Of a stretch of 64,000 nucleotides of DNA, positions 50,955 through 61,552 are shown piece by piece. The first letter of the stretch is position 1. Every line of letters starts with the position of its first letter. Source of the stretch: Plotosus lineatus (Eukaryota; Chordata; Actinopteri; Siluriformes; Plotosidae); the NCBI GenBank assembly GCA_024760905.1, contig CM045735.1:7714161-7778160 (forward strand). Reading direction: 5' to 3'. The notes beneath the pieces are model-generated. The model was not told where the DNA came from, searched no databases, and was given only the letters and a program-made list of their open reading frames with translations. Both the position numbers and the translations under genes were made by a program.

Positions 50955-51293
50955 CGGGGCAGTGGTGGTCTAGTGGTATAGGGCGCTGGATCGCTGATCC
51001 TAAGGTTGGGGATTCGAGTCCCACTCTCCACAAGGTTGTCGCTGTCCCCCAGTGCAGCTAACTGGGTTATCAAAGGCGGGCCATGTCTCTCACTGTCTAT
51101 GGTGTGAGGCATGTAAAAGAACCATTGCTGACTTTCGTAAAGAGTAGGCTGCAAAGCTGTCAGCGTGTTTCTGTCCCTTGCCAAAGGATTGTGTCAGGAA
51201 GGGCATCTGACATAAAAACCTATGCCAAATCAAACGTGCGAATCATTCAGTGTGGCGACCCCTGATAAAGGGAAGATGCCGAAAGGAAAATCA

Positions 51294-51334
<41 letters not shown>

Positions 51335-54300
51335 CTCCAGTCTAATTAAATGTGGATTTTTTTTTCTCTTTTCAATTAGGACCACAATAATGATGCCAAG
51401 GTGAAGTCAGCATCTCATGGAGGTAATTACATACTACATGCAAGTTTTAAGAAATATCTTCAAATTGATGTGTTCAGAGATTATAAATCTGGTATTGGGA
51501 ATTAATATCAACAAATGTGATAATTCTTTCATTATCTGAATATAATATACTCCTCAGAGGTGCGTGGGCTATCTGCCTCACAGCAAGAAGTTCCTGGGTT
51601 CGAGTCATGGGCTCCGTAAGGGCAGTTTGAATGTTCTCCCCATTGCTTCAGTTTCGTCCAGATGACAAAGACATGCATATTAGGCTATATTCGCTGTATC
51701 AAATTGCCGCTAGGTGTTTGTGTGAATGGTTGCGTGTCTTGGCTCTGTGATAGTCTGGCAAGTGTTCAAGGTGTATTTTGCATTCTGCACTGTCGGCTGA
51801 AGTAAGTGCCAACCTTCCTGTTACTCTAATAGGATCAAGCAGTTTGGCGAAGGAATGAGTGCGTGTATACTCCAGTGTTACTGTTGTTGTTTGTAATGCA
51901 GTAATTCCACAATACAGAAGGTGGCATAATTGTACGAAACAGAAGCCACCGTCAAGAAGCGTGTGCAGGCAGGTTGGAGAAAAGTGTCCAGTGTGATGTG
52001 TGATAGGAGGGTATCGGCAAGAATGAAAGAAAAAGTGTACAAGACGGTGTTGAGGCCAACAATGTTGTATGGTTTAGAAACAGTGGCCCTGGGGAAAAGA
52101 CAGGAGGCAGAGCTGGAGGTAGCAGAGATGAAAATGTTGAGGTTCTCTTTGGGAGTAACGAGGATGGATAGGATCAGGAATGAGCACATCAGAGGGACAG
52201 CACATGTAAGACGTTTTGGAGACAAAGTCAGAGAGGCTAGATTGAGATGGTTTGGACATGTACAGAGGAGGGGAGGCTGGAACTACCAGGCAAAAGGCCT
52301 AGAGGAAGACCAAAGAGACGATTCATGGATGTGGTGAAGGAGGACATGAAGGTCGTTGGTGTAAGAGAAGAAGATGCAAAGGATAGGGTGAGATGGAGGC
52401 TGATAATTGGCTGTGGCGACCCCTGAAGGGAACAGCCGAAAGGAAAAGAAGATAATGGTTCTGCAAACATTGCTGGAAGGATATCCTTCCCAGCGGAGAT
52501 GTTTCAGGTTAGGCAGAATGAAAAAGTTAAAGTTGTTGATGGACATAAGCAAAGGACATGAGTATGGTGTACGAACAGTGTTTTTTTAGTTGCAGACTGA
52601 CTATTTTTTAAATGATGCATGATTGTGGGTTGTCCCGTGTAATATGCATACCAGTTAGAGGTGTTCTTCCAGGCACCAGACATGTCAATCAGAATCTTTT
52701 GACATATTGTCACACCAGTGTTTTAAATGACCTACACGCTCTGAGACATCATCACCTACTGATTGACCTACACACTTTGAGATGTTACGGACTGGGGACT
52801 CCAATTCATGAAGTGGAGCTTTATACACCGCTTCGAGTTCATATCAAGGGGCATAGGAGACATTCCCAACACCATAGCACCACCAGCAGTCTGAATTATT
52901 GACATGGTTGGGTGGATGAATTCATGCTGGCTGACCTTACCATCTGTAACAGTGAGCTACACCAACATCAAAGTTTCCAACGTACTTGGTTCAGTATCAC
53001 AGTAAATCTAACAACAAATATTGATTCCGATGTTTGCACCTTGATAGACAGCACCAAGTCATTGAAAGAAGGCTTCACTTTAAATTTTTCTGCTATTGAT
53101 ATCCAAGGGTTGAGACAGGACACTTGCTGTGTTCAGGCTCCAAAAATCGTCCATAACAATGGAGACCTTCTGATTGATTAGCATTTATGTTCCGAAGATG
53201 AGGTGGATGTCACCTAAATATCCTCGAGCAACATTACCCGAGCTTGAGGTGCATAATTGTCGTAGTTAATTCTACACTGCATCATCACCAAAAATCACAT
53301 TAAAATGAGACTTTTATGGTTAATTCCTTACATTTTTAAACATCGTGAAAGACGTAGATGAGCTCTGAGGATACCTGCAAGTAGGTGTTTCTTTAACTCT
53401 CTTTAAGAACTTAACTATATACAATGAAAAAAATATATAGGTATACTTCAACCTAAGTCATTTTGAGTTAAGTTGTTCTCGATTATACGTTGGTTTTCAA
53501 AAAAATACAGTGCAGTATATGGAAAAAAAAAAACATTTACGTCATTATAATTATATATTATATATTTCGTATATTAACTATTATATATACAGTCACTATT
53601 CGAGTTACGACCTAGATCAGTTCTGACCAACCAGTCGTAAGTCGGATTGGTCGTAAGTTGGATATTTAACACAACGAAAGCGAAACCACTCAGCACTCGT
53701 TATGAATTAATGTGAAGCGTATTCTTCACCTGCACGTTCTTTCAACATGCGAAATAAACATGTAGCCTTACTTTGCACTGCTCGCAACATCACTTTCACA
53801 TTTCTTCGCCTATTATCTTCCAACCACATGTATAGCAACTTTTCCATCTCTGCAAAATGTCCTTCATGCTTGTTTTGTGATGATAGTTGACTTAATCGGG
53901 GCTGCTGCTTTCACCGCTTCCTTAATGCAGTCCTTGTCCTTCAAAACTGTAGATGGAATTTACTTTTTTCCTCCTTCATACTGCTTTATTACTTTCATCA
54001 GACAATGCCTTCCTTGCTTTCTTGGTAGAATTGCCATCTGATGAATCGGACTTCATCTTGGGGGCCATGGTAACGGTGTACAGTAAATGAATGTAAAATT
54101 GTACTGTAAAAGAGATGTTACTGAAACGGTATCTACTCACTGAGTGTAGTGGTAAAATGTTGTGAATGTGAGATGCTGCGCTGCCACAACTATCTTATGC
54201 GCTGCACTGCCGGACATATACAGTAAACTCATAATAGGCATTGACTAGACGTGGTCATTAGTACAGGTGGTCGTAACTCACGTACATCGTAAATTGGATA

Positions 54301-55996
54301 GTGATATATATATATACACACACACACACACTAGTCCTTCTCAAAAAATTAGCATATTGTGATAAAGTTCATTATTTTCTGTAATGTACTGATAAAAAAG
54401 AAACTTTCATATATTTTAGATTCATTGCACACCAACTGAAATATTTCAGGTGTTTTATTGTTTTAATACTGATGATTTTGGCATACAGCTCATGAAAACC
54501 CAAAATTCCTATCTCAAAAAATTAGCATATTTCATCCGACCAATAAAAAGAAAGTGTTTTTAATCCAAAAAAAGTCAACCTTCAAATAATTATGTTCAGT
54601 TCTGCACTCAATACTTGGTCGGGAATCCTTTTGCAGAAATGACTGCTTCAATGCGGCGTGGCATGGAGGCAATCAGCCTGTGGCACTGCTGAGGTGTTAC
54701 GGAGGCCCAGGATACTTCGATAGCGGCCTTAAGCTCATCCACAGTTTTGGGTCTGGTGTCTCTCAACTTTCTCTTCACAATATCCCACAGATTCTCTATG
54801 GGCTTCAGGTCAGGAGAGTTGGCAGGCCAATTGAGCACAGTAATACCATGGTCAGTAAACCATTTAGCAGTGGTTTTGGCACTGTGAGCAGGTGCCAGGT
54901 CGTGCTGAAAAATGAAATCTTCATCTCCATAAAGCTTTTCAGCAGATGGAAGCATGAAGTGCTCCAAAATCTCCTGATGGGTAGCTGCATTGACTCTACC
55001 CTTGGTAAAACACCGTGGACCAACACCAGCAGCTGACATGGCACCCCAGACCATCACTGGCTGTGGGTACTTGACACTGGACTTCAGGCATTTTGGCATT
55101 TCCTTCTCCCCAGTCTTCCTCCAGACTCTGGCACCTGGATTTCCGAATGACATGCAAAATTTGCTTTCATCCGAAAAAAGTACTTTGGACCACTGAGCAA
55201 CAGTCCAGTGCTGCTTCTCTGTAGCCCAGGTCAGGCACTTCTGCCGCTGTTTCCGGTTCAAAGGTGGCTTGACCTGGGGAATGCGGCACTTGTAGATTCC
55301 ACAGGTTCCCCAAGGTCTGGAATCGGCCCTTCTCCACAATCTTCCTCATGGTCCGGTCACCTCTTCTGGTTGTGCAGTGTTTTCTGCCACACTTTTTCCT
55401 TCCCACAGACGTCCCACTGAGGTGGCTTGATGCAGCACTCTGGGAACAGCCTATTCGCTCAGAGATTTCTTTCTGTTTCTTACCCTCTTGCTTGAGGGTG
55501 TCAATGATGGCCTTCTGGACAGCAGTCAGGTCGGCAGTCTTACCCATGATTGCGGTTTTGAGTAATGAACCAGGCTGGGAGTTTTTAAAAGCCTCAGGAA
55601 TCTTTTGCAGGTGTTTAGAGTTAATTGGTTGATTCAGATGATTAGCTTAATAGCTCGTTTAGACTACCTGAACATGATATGCTAATTTTTTGAGATAGGA
55701 ATTTGGGGTTTTCATGAGCTGTATGCCAAAATCATCAGGATTAAAACAATAAAAGACCTGAAATATTTCAGTTGGTGTGCAATGAATCTAAAATATATGA
55801 AAGTTTAATTTTTATCAGTACATTACAGGAAATAATCAACTTTATCACAATATGCTAATTTTTTGAGAAGAACTAGTATATATAATATAAGTAATAAAAG
55901 GACAGGACAAAGACTTTCTATTGAAACTTCATTTTCACTACAGATCTGTTTCGAGGGGTGGTGAAACCATCCTCTCTTCAGGTGATTTACAGAAGA

Positions 55997-56089
<93 letters not shown>

Positions 56090-58094
56090 AACAATATTTT
56101 TACATCTTACTTTTACTTTCTAAAGCGTGATAATGTCACCTGCTTCAAGAGACCGTTACAAACTGTGAGTGTCCATCACTTTGATTGAAGCAGCATCCTC
56201 TCAGGTTAATGTTTTCAATCCCAAGAATCCCAAAACCAATCAGATCACACTGTTGCTGTGTAGTGCAAATTCTAATACAGTAGTCACTAATCAAGGAGCC
56301 AGCACTTCCCTCGTTTGATTATTGCGCTGTGTTGCTACTTGGACTCTGACTTTTCCTTTCTTTGTGCCCTTCAGGAAAGAAATGGATAGACCTTTTAAGG
56401 CAAACTTCATGCCAACCCCGAGAGGCTATAATCCAAGTTTCTGACGAGTTTCCAGATCAGAGACAGTATACCATTTTGCCTGGGTGTGTGCCAGTACAGC
56501 GTTGTTTGGGCTGCTGTACAGATGAGGCGACAACATGTACACCTGAAAAAACCAAGATAGTCTATCTGGAGGTAAGAGTGATGTACAGCAACAAGATAAA
56601 TTACAGTGGTACCTCACCTTACGATAGTCCCAGCAAAAATCCAGGTTACAAAAAACATTTTACAAAATTTTTTGTCTCTGTGTCCGAAACAAGTTCTCAT
56701 TACAAACCACGCCAAACGCGCCATTCAAACATTAAAACAAAGCACGAGCTGCTCTCCCATTGCCTATCTTCCAACATCCCAACCTGCTGGCCTCCCATTG
56801 GCTAGGAAGGATGACGCAGCTCCCTCCCATTGGCTATTATGGAGCTGCATCTCCAATAATGCTCTTTGTGTAAAGGACAGAGTTGTTTCATGAGTTTTTT
56901 GAGTGTGCCATTGCAACTTTATTTTTTGACTCAGGCTTTTAACTTTCCATAAATATTTGTAAGATTATAACTCTGCGAAGAAGACATGGTCAACACATGT
57001 GTGCACACACACACACACACACAAACGAGCGTGTGATTTTCGGTGCGGATGAAAAGAAGTAGCGGGCTCGTGGCATGCGGTTGAGTGATATCGCAGAGGA
57101 ATATGGCCAAACCCACCTACCATCAGTACGATATTGAAGCAGACCGAGGTCTTAAAAGGTACACTTTTATAATTTTTAAAGGGTTTAGGGGGTGGTATTG
57201 GGGGCCTTGGAACGAATCACACCTTTTACATGTAAAATGCGGTTCAATTTGCGAAAAATCCAGGTTAAGAAAAAAGGCTCTGGAACGGATTAATTTCGTA
57301 AGGTGAGGTACCACTGTACTAGAAAGAAATTCGTCTGATGCTTTACATTATATTGACCCAGATTTCAGACATAACACTTTAAATCGTAACTCTGCCATAT
57401 CTTTCTTTTTTTTTCTTCTTTTTTTTAAATAGGTGCATCGTACATACCCTAATGAAACAAGTGAAGTAGTCATGTTGCCCTTTGAGAAACACACACATTG
57501 CAGCTGCAAGCAGAGGTACATCACCTCCATAAAAACATGTTTAAACTACACTTTCATCTTAAACTTTGAAACTGATCGTTATCACTTGTTGCTTTTTTCA
57601 TTTGTGCTGCATACTTTTATAAGCAGATATTTTACTGATAAATGTGTCAACATTCCATGGGAAGTGGTGCCCTGGTGATAGGGTGCTGGTTTACTGATCC
57701 CAAGGTTGGAGGTTCAAGCCCCACTGTCACCAGGTTGTCACTGCTGTCCCCCCAGTGCAGCTAACTGGGTTATCAAAGGCCGGCCATGTGTCTGACTGTC
57801 TGTGGTGAGAGGTTCATGTAAAATAACCATTGCTGACTTTTGTAAAAAGTTGGCTGCAAAAGCCGTCAGCATGTTTCTACCCTGCGATGGACTGGCAAAC
57901 TGTATAGGGTGTACTCTGCCCCCACCCAGAGTGGGCTGGGATGGGCACCAGCCTCTATACGACCCTAATTAGGATTAAGTTCTTCAGAAAATCAATGAAT
58001 AATGAATAAATGTTGACAATCCTTCTGTGTACTTGCATTAAAATGTACTTTCTACTCTTTCTTCCACAGATCCCAGAGGAATAATAAGAAGTAG
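48326..58094 (+). CDS. VEGF/PDGF-family secreted growth factor, 5 exons
   Basis: Predicted secreted cystine-knot dimer that would bind VEGF-type receptor tyrosine kinases. Coding exons: 48326-48406 (signal peptide, hydrophobic residues 7-23), 51380-51422, 56375-56571, 57433-57515, 58070-58094; in-frame joins give 142 residues. Eight cysteines at 54, 79, 85, 88, 89, 96, 130 and 132 reproduce the VEGF-A spacing (25, 6, 3, 1, 7, 34, 2). The 197-base third exon equals the length of VEGFA exon 3. A glycosylation sequon NET is at 114-116. It ends seven residues after the shared Arg135, with basic SQRNNKK, so it lacks the heparin-binding exons of long VEGF-A. The usual RCGGCC reads RCLGCC; PlGF also varies here. 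CQPRE and CVPVQRC resemble VEGF-B most, but VEGF-B, PlGF or a fish-specific member cannot be separated. Start could also be the Met at 48335. Large introns (3.0 and 5.0 kb) are full of repeats. Confidence 0.88.
48629..48690. repeat. (ATT)n then (GTT)n
   Basis: Intron 1 of the VEGF-like gene. Confidence 0.95.
48711..49035 (+). repeat. Teleost repeat S2
   Basis: GGGCAGAACGGTGGTGACCT head after an (ATT)n tract, in intron 1 of the VEGF-like gene. Confidence 0.65.
49497..49775 (+). repeat. Teleost repeat S2
   Basis: GGCTGCGCAGTGGTGTAGTA head; GTGGGTTTCCTCTGGGTACT body. Confidence 0.65.
50218..50268. repeat. (TA)n beside a hammerhead repeat
   Basis: Adjoins AAATAAAAGGACAGG. Confidence 0.95.
50299..50331 (-). 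other. Hammerhead repeat copy that lost its catalytic core
   Basis: Flanks match the other copies (CTTTCTATTGAAACTCCATT on one side), but stem I strand ATCAC directly abuts TAGTGAT on the minus strand. Everything from CUGANGA to stem III is missing. The remaining sequence forms the palindrome TATCACTAGTGATA. Confidence 0.7.
50403..50533. repeat. (CT)n, (TA)n, (GT)n compound microsatellite
   Basis: Between the two hammerhead repeat blocks. Confidence 0.95.
50582..50636 (-). ncRNA. Type I hammerhead ribozyme, copy 2 (minus strand)
   Basis: On the minus strand: AUCAC, CUGAAGA (plus-strand 50625-50631), stem II GAGAGG/CCCCUC, GAAA (plus-strand 50597-50600), the self-pairing ACAGAUCUGU, UA and GUGAU (plus-strand 50582-50586). 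The inner hairpin of stem II differs from copy 1 (AGCU in place of UGGU), which weakens only the distal part. It faces copy 3 across a 19-base loop. Confidence 0.78.
50678..50732 (+). ncRNA. Type I hammerhead ribozyme, copy 3
   Basis: Same architecture as copy 1: AUCAC 50678-50682, CUGAAGA 50683-50689, stem II to 50713, GAAA 50714-50717, stem III ACAGAUCUGU 50717-50726, cleavage expected after 50727, GUGAU 50728-50732. The only core difference from copy 1 is at the mismatched stem II position (C in place of A), leaving catalytic bases intact. Confidence 0.84.
50838..50955. repeat. (TA)n/(GT)n/(CA)n compound tract
   Basis: Between the hammerhead repeat and the S1 SINE. Contains ATGTGTGTGTGTATATG facing ATACACACACACACAC. 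Confidence 0.95.
50956..51290 (+). repeat. SINE S1, tail A, best-preserved head
   Basis: GGGGCAGTGGTGGTCTAGTG, A-box-like TAGTGGTATAGG and B-box GATTCGAGTCCC give the tRNA origin. Flanked by (TA)n both sides, in intron 1 of the VEGF-like gene. Confidence 0.8.
51294..51332. repeat. (TA)n after S1 SINE
   Basis: Follows the SINE tail; ends 48 bases before exon 2 of the VEGF-like gene. Confidence 0.9.
51552..51865 (+). repeat. Teleost repeat S2, diverged
   Basis: CTCACAGCAAGAAGTTCCTG, GGTTCGAGTCA; tail GGATCAAGCAGTTTGG. Confidence 0.62.
51934..52460 (+). mobile_element. RTE-like LINE 3' end, fragment 4
   Basis: Reads [20 protein letters not shown], then [20 protein letters not shown] and [13 protein letters not shown]. 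Compared with fragment 2, 28 bases are deleted near 52275, which breaks the frame. The tail at 52410-52452 (GCTGTGGCGACCCCTGAAGG, then GAACAGCCGAAAGGA) is the reference for the SINE tail comparison. Confidence 0.75.
52600..53215 (+). other. Unrecognised stretch with two adjacent open frames
   Basis: Frames 52612-52902 (histidine-rich, [20 protein letters not shown]) and 52912-53181 ([19 protein letters not shown]) lie in phase-different succession within intron 2 of the VEGF-like gene. Possibly the broken coding part of an unidentified retroelement. No motif supports a function. Confidence 0.2.
53590..54303 (-). mobile_element. Tigger-like element with transposase N-terminus
   Basis: Outer ends CAGTCACTATTCGAGTTACG and GGTCGTAACTCACG... 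are partly inverted. On the minus strand from 54068, [20 protein letters not shown] resembles the start of pogo/Tigger transposases, then decays within 30 residues. Confidence 0.55.
54331..55876 (-). mobile_element. Tc1-like transposon, copy 2, same family
   Basis: Ends CTAGTCCTTCTCAAAAAATT and its complement; right flank TA, left flank CA inside a (CA)n run. The minus-strand transposase begins at 55547 ([20 protein letters not shown], helix-turn-helix), then a deletion/frameshift near 55290 removes the KQWTESG region, and the catalytic domain runs to 54608 (ending GFPTKY). The triad is intact as DD34E: SDESKF, FQHDLAP, PIENLWD with exactly 34 residues between second and third. It lies in intron 2 of the VEGF-like gene, antisense. 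Nearly complete, but inactive as read because of the frameshift. Confidence 0.88.
55934..55986 (-). ncRNA. Type I hammerhead ribozyme, copy 4 (minus strand)
   Basis: Minus-strand core CUGAAGA (plus-strand 55975-55981), stem II GAGG/CCUC plus UGGU-UUC-ACCA, GAAA (55949-55952), ACAGAUCUGU and the UA site at 55939-55940. Stem II is two bases shorter and here fully paired at its base. Stem I has an A-A mismatch at its fifth pair (GUGAA against AUCAC). It sits between a Tc1 element and a (TA)n tract. Confidence 0.75.
55997..56083. repeat. (TA)n then (GA)n
   Basis: Adjoins hammerhead copy 4. Confidence 0.95.
56604..57316. mobile_element. Tigger/pogo-like element, copy 2
   Basis: Starts CAGTGGTACCTCACCTTACG and ends GGTGAGGTACCACTG, with TA at 56602-56603 and 57317-57318: a complete 713-base non-autonomous copy closely matching copy 1 along its length. 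Lies in intron 3 of the VEGF-like gene. Confidence 0.88.
57660..58005 (+). repeat. SINE S1 head with tail B
   Basis: Intron 4 of the VEGF-like gene. Junction at TTTCTACCCTGCGATGGACT (about 57875). Confidence 0.78.
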
Positions 58095-58261
58095 ACTTAC
58101 CCTCTTTTATGAAGTATAATTTAATTTTTTTTGTTTTTAAGACATTTAATTTTTTTTGGTTACATTCTAATTGTTTATGGTGTATTTAAAATATCTTGAT
58201 ATTTATTTAAATTACTACATTTAAATTTAAGCTGATTTGGACCATGGATTTACAATATACA

Positions 58262-58333
<72 letters not shown>
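58262..58333. repeat. (TA)n in presumed 3' UTR of the VEGF-like gene
   Basis: About 72 bases, followed by a T run. Confidence 0.95.
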
Positions 58334-58347
<14 letters not shown>

Positions 58348-58643
58348 ATAATTGTTATTATATTTTATTTTTTCTCTGTAAATTTTATGTTGTGCTGGAC
58401 ACCTAATGTTTGGAAATCTGATGGTAATGCATCAACTCGTTAATGTACAAGTCTTAACTTAAAAATCATAAGTATAGCAAACTTTATATTGTAAAAAAAT
58501 CTGGAGAATTTTTATAGATCAAGACCAAGTTTCAGTTTTTATTGGTTCCCTCATGTGATTGGTAATATTTATGATACATGTGTACCCTTTTTTTTGCCAT
58601 ATAAAAATACTGTAATATATTTGAGGCATCTCCATGATGGCAT

Positions 58644-58649
58644 AATAAA
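58644..58649 (+). terminator. Candidate poly(A) signal of the VEGF-like gene
   Basis: AATAAA about 550 bases after the stop. The implied 3' UTR contains a (TA)n tract at 58262-58333 followed by a T run. No alternative was favoured by other evidence. Confidence 0.3.
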
Positions 58650-58889
58650 AATGCAATCCCACTGGACATGGCCTCTGAATAGTGCCTACTCAGTATTACT
58701 CAGAAACCCAGGCTTCTTGTTTTTTATCTTGAGAATTTGCTTGTTTTTGTTTTAATGAATGTTTCTACTAGCCTCTGAATGCATATGTGTCCTCTTCACC
58801 CACATTCTGCACCTTTCAACAGGTTTCGTAATTAGTTGTGATTACAGATCGCATTATGTTTACATTTAACAGAAATACAGTACAGACTA

Positions 58890-59120
58890 TTCATAGCCAT
58901 GTCTCTCACTGTCACTGAGACATTCATGTAAAAAAAAGACACTGCTGACTTTCTTGAAGCGTAGGCTGCATAGCTGTTAACGTGTTTCTTCCATGTGATG
59001 ATGGCCTGGCAAGCTGTCCAGGGTGTACTCTTCCCTCGTGCCGAGTCGGTTGAGATTGAGAAAGGTGCCAGCCTCCTCGTGACCATAATTAGGATTAACC
59101 TGTTCGAAAAATGAATGATC
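58890..59120 (+). repeat. SINE S1/tail B, 5' truncated
   Basis: Starts within CATGTCTCTCACTGTCACTG; tail B from 58993. Confidence 0.65.
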
Positions 59121-59589
59121 ATGCTGCTCATAAGTGTAGGATCCTGCATTTACATACCACTGCATATTTAGAAAGCTGTATTGTATCTCATATTTTTTCA
59201 TACTGAGAATTATTTTATTTGCTATCTTTAGAAATTTTTATTTTGATGTATCTTTGCTCATCCTTGGAAATCACAAATTAATTCACCAATGCAGTATTGT
59301 CAGCCTTCAGTACAAATTGAACCAGGAGAACCAAATATGAATACTCAACTAAGTTCTACACCCATGTATAGTCATGGGGGTATTTATTTCACACAATACT
59401 TCATTACATCACTATCATACACATCGTTGGTGATATAGTGTAACCTTGGTATAAAATTTTGAACATAGGAGCAAGACTGGGAGGCATACCCGGTCACATT
59501 TATTGTACATTTGCACATTGTTATATACAGTATCGGAGACATATAGGAACACAGTGACAATCGTATAGCTTGTAATAACATCAGATGAA
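59121..59589. other. No gene recognised
   Basis: AT-rich, unassigned. Confidence 0.45.
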
Positions 59590-59812
59590 CACTCGGAGTA
59601 AAATCATACACACCAAAGGATAATTGAGAATTGCCAAACATCCTAATTTGGACTCTTTGGACTGTGGGAAGAAACTGGAGTACCCAAAGGTACCGCAGGC
59701 ACGTACAAAAGATTTCTAGACAGAAACACACTTGCCGAGGCTGGGTACCCAGGACCTTCTCTTGCTGTGAGGTAGACATGCTAGACACTATGCCACTGTG
59801 CCATCTCCTCTC
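59590..59812 (-). repeat. Teleost repeat S2, partial
   Basis: Antisense: TTTGGACTGTGGGAAGAAAC; head complement CACTATGCCACTGTGCC. Confidence 0.62.
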
Positions 59813-60065
59813 TAACTATGTTCATTTAAATGGCGAAACAAGGTTATGGCCATTTCACATGAGTAGATTCAGTCCAAGTCTTCTTGGATTTTTATTCATT
59901 ATTAAATGTTTTCCTGCTAAGATTTTTAAAATTTCTAATATTTTAATCTTCAATCATTCTGTAAGTGTACACAACCATTTTTCGAAAGAAGTTTGAAAAT
60001 TAATGATTATATGTATCCCATAGTGGGCTGTTTGCTTGATTTTTCATTACATTGAGTATTTTCAG

Positions 60066-60395
60066 GCAACACAGCGACATAGTGGTTAGCACATCCACCT
60101 CACAGCAAGAACGCCTGGGTTCAATTCCCAGCCTGGTTGTTTCTGTGTGGAGTTTGCATGTCCTCTTCGTGTTGCCACAGATTTTCTCCAGGCACTCTGA
60201 TTTAATCCCGCAATCCAAAAACATGCACAGTCGGGTAATTGGCTGTTTTTAAATCTCCCCTAGGTGTGAATGGTTGTGTGTGTTGACTCTGCGATGGCCT
60301 GGCAAGTGTATCCCACCCTCGCCCAGCGTCGGCTGAGATGGGCGCGAGCCTCTCCGCGACCCAAATTATGATTACGCGGTTCAGAAAGAAAATGA
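60066..60395 (+). repeat. Teleost repeat S2, full length
   Basis: GCAACACAGCGACATAGTGG head, GGGTTCAATTCCC, tail B to TTCAGAAAGAAAATGAG. Confidence 0.72.
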
Positions 60396-60441
60396 GTACA
60401 GTATATTGAATAAGTTTGGCATTGGTCAGTAAAATTCATTA

Positions 60442-60690
60442 ATTTGTTAATTTTGAGAACTGCTTAATCCTATTTAAGGTCATGGTGAGGCTGGCGCCCA
60501 TCCCAGCCGACTCTAGGCGAGGGCAGAGTACACCCTGAAGGCTCACCAGGCCATCGCAGGGCAGAAACATGCTGACGGCTGTGTAGCTCCTCTTTTCGAA
60601 AGTCAGCAATGGTTCTTTTTCCATGAACCACACACCATAGACAGTGAGAGACATGGCCGGCCTTTGATAGCCCAGTTAGAGGCACTGGGG
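60442..60690 (-). repeat. SINE S1 with tail B, 5' truncated
   Basis: Antisense; junction CCATCGCAGGGCAGAAACAT (about 60552). Confidence 0.72.
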
Positions 60691-61029
60691 GAATAAATAA
60701 AATTGTGAAGATTTTATGTCGAGCTTAATTTATATGAAATGTTTTTTCTCTTCATAAGTTCAATCGTGATATGTTTACCAATAACTTATATTGTATTATT
60801 TTTGTTGTGATAACAGACCGAAAACAAGCAGTCGTCTATCAGTTCACGGTTTGTAATATTTCCAAAAGGTTCAGTATGAAGTAAACTGAGGTATATAAAA
60901 CTGGAGTGAGAAGTGTGATTTCCACTAGCAGTTATCATGTCTTGCACAAAATTCTGCTAAAATCAGATAAACAAACCACAATATTAAAATTTCATGCCAT
61001 TTGGTTTCAGTCTATTAATTGACGATTTT

Positions 61030-61081
61030 ATATATATATATATATATAAATATAATGAATGAATGTGAATGAATGAATGAA

Positions 61082-61134
<53 letters not shown>

Positions 61135-61238
61135 AGTAACATTTGTGTCACTCATATCCATGCCATTATTATCCACATTGCTCCTTTTTCATGCATGAAT
61201 ATTGTTTAATTGTAAAATTACAGGGAAATTTTTATAAA

Positions 61239-61288
<50 letters not shown>
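61030..61288. repeat. Three (TA)n tracts
   Basis: 61030-61048, 61083-61130 and 61247-61288, separated by (GAAT)n and unique sequence. Confidence 0.9.
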
Positions 61289-61291
<3 letters not shown>

Positions 61292-61389
61292 CCTGAAATA
61301 GAGGTTATGGAACCTGATCAGTATTGTCTAAGGAGGAAAAAGAAGAAAAGGACAAAGAGCCAAGAACATTATAATTATAATGTTGTCAT

Positions 61390-61547
61390 TTCTTCCTTCA
61401 TTTTCTGAACCACTTAATCCGAATTAGGGCAGCGGGGACACCAGTGCCCATTTCAGCAGACTCTGGGCAAGGGCAAAGTACACCCTGTACAGCTCGCCGG
61501 GCCAGCGCAGGACAGAAACACACTGACGGCTGGGCAGCTACTTTTTT
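61390..61547 (-). repeat. SINE S1/tail B fragment
   Basis: Antisense; junction CAGCGCAGGACAGAAACACA, then cut by the MITE at 61553. Confidence 0.65.
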
Positions 61548-61552
61548 CAAAA

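Noticed and set aside
50956..51025. tRNA gene
   Set aside because: A- and B-box-like motifs are present, but the sequence is the head of a multicopy SINE and shows no full cloverleaf.
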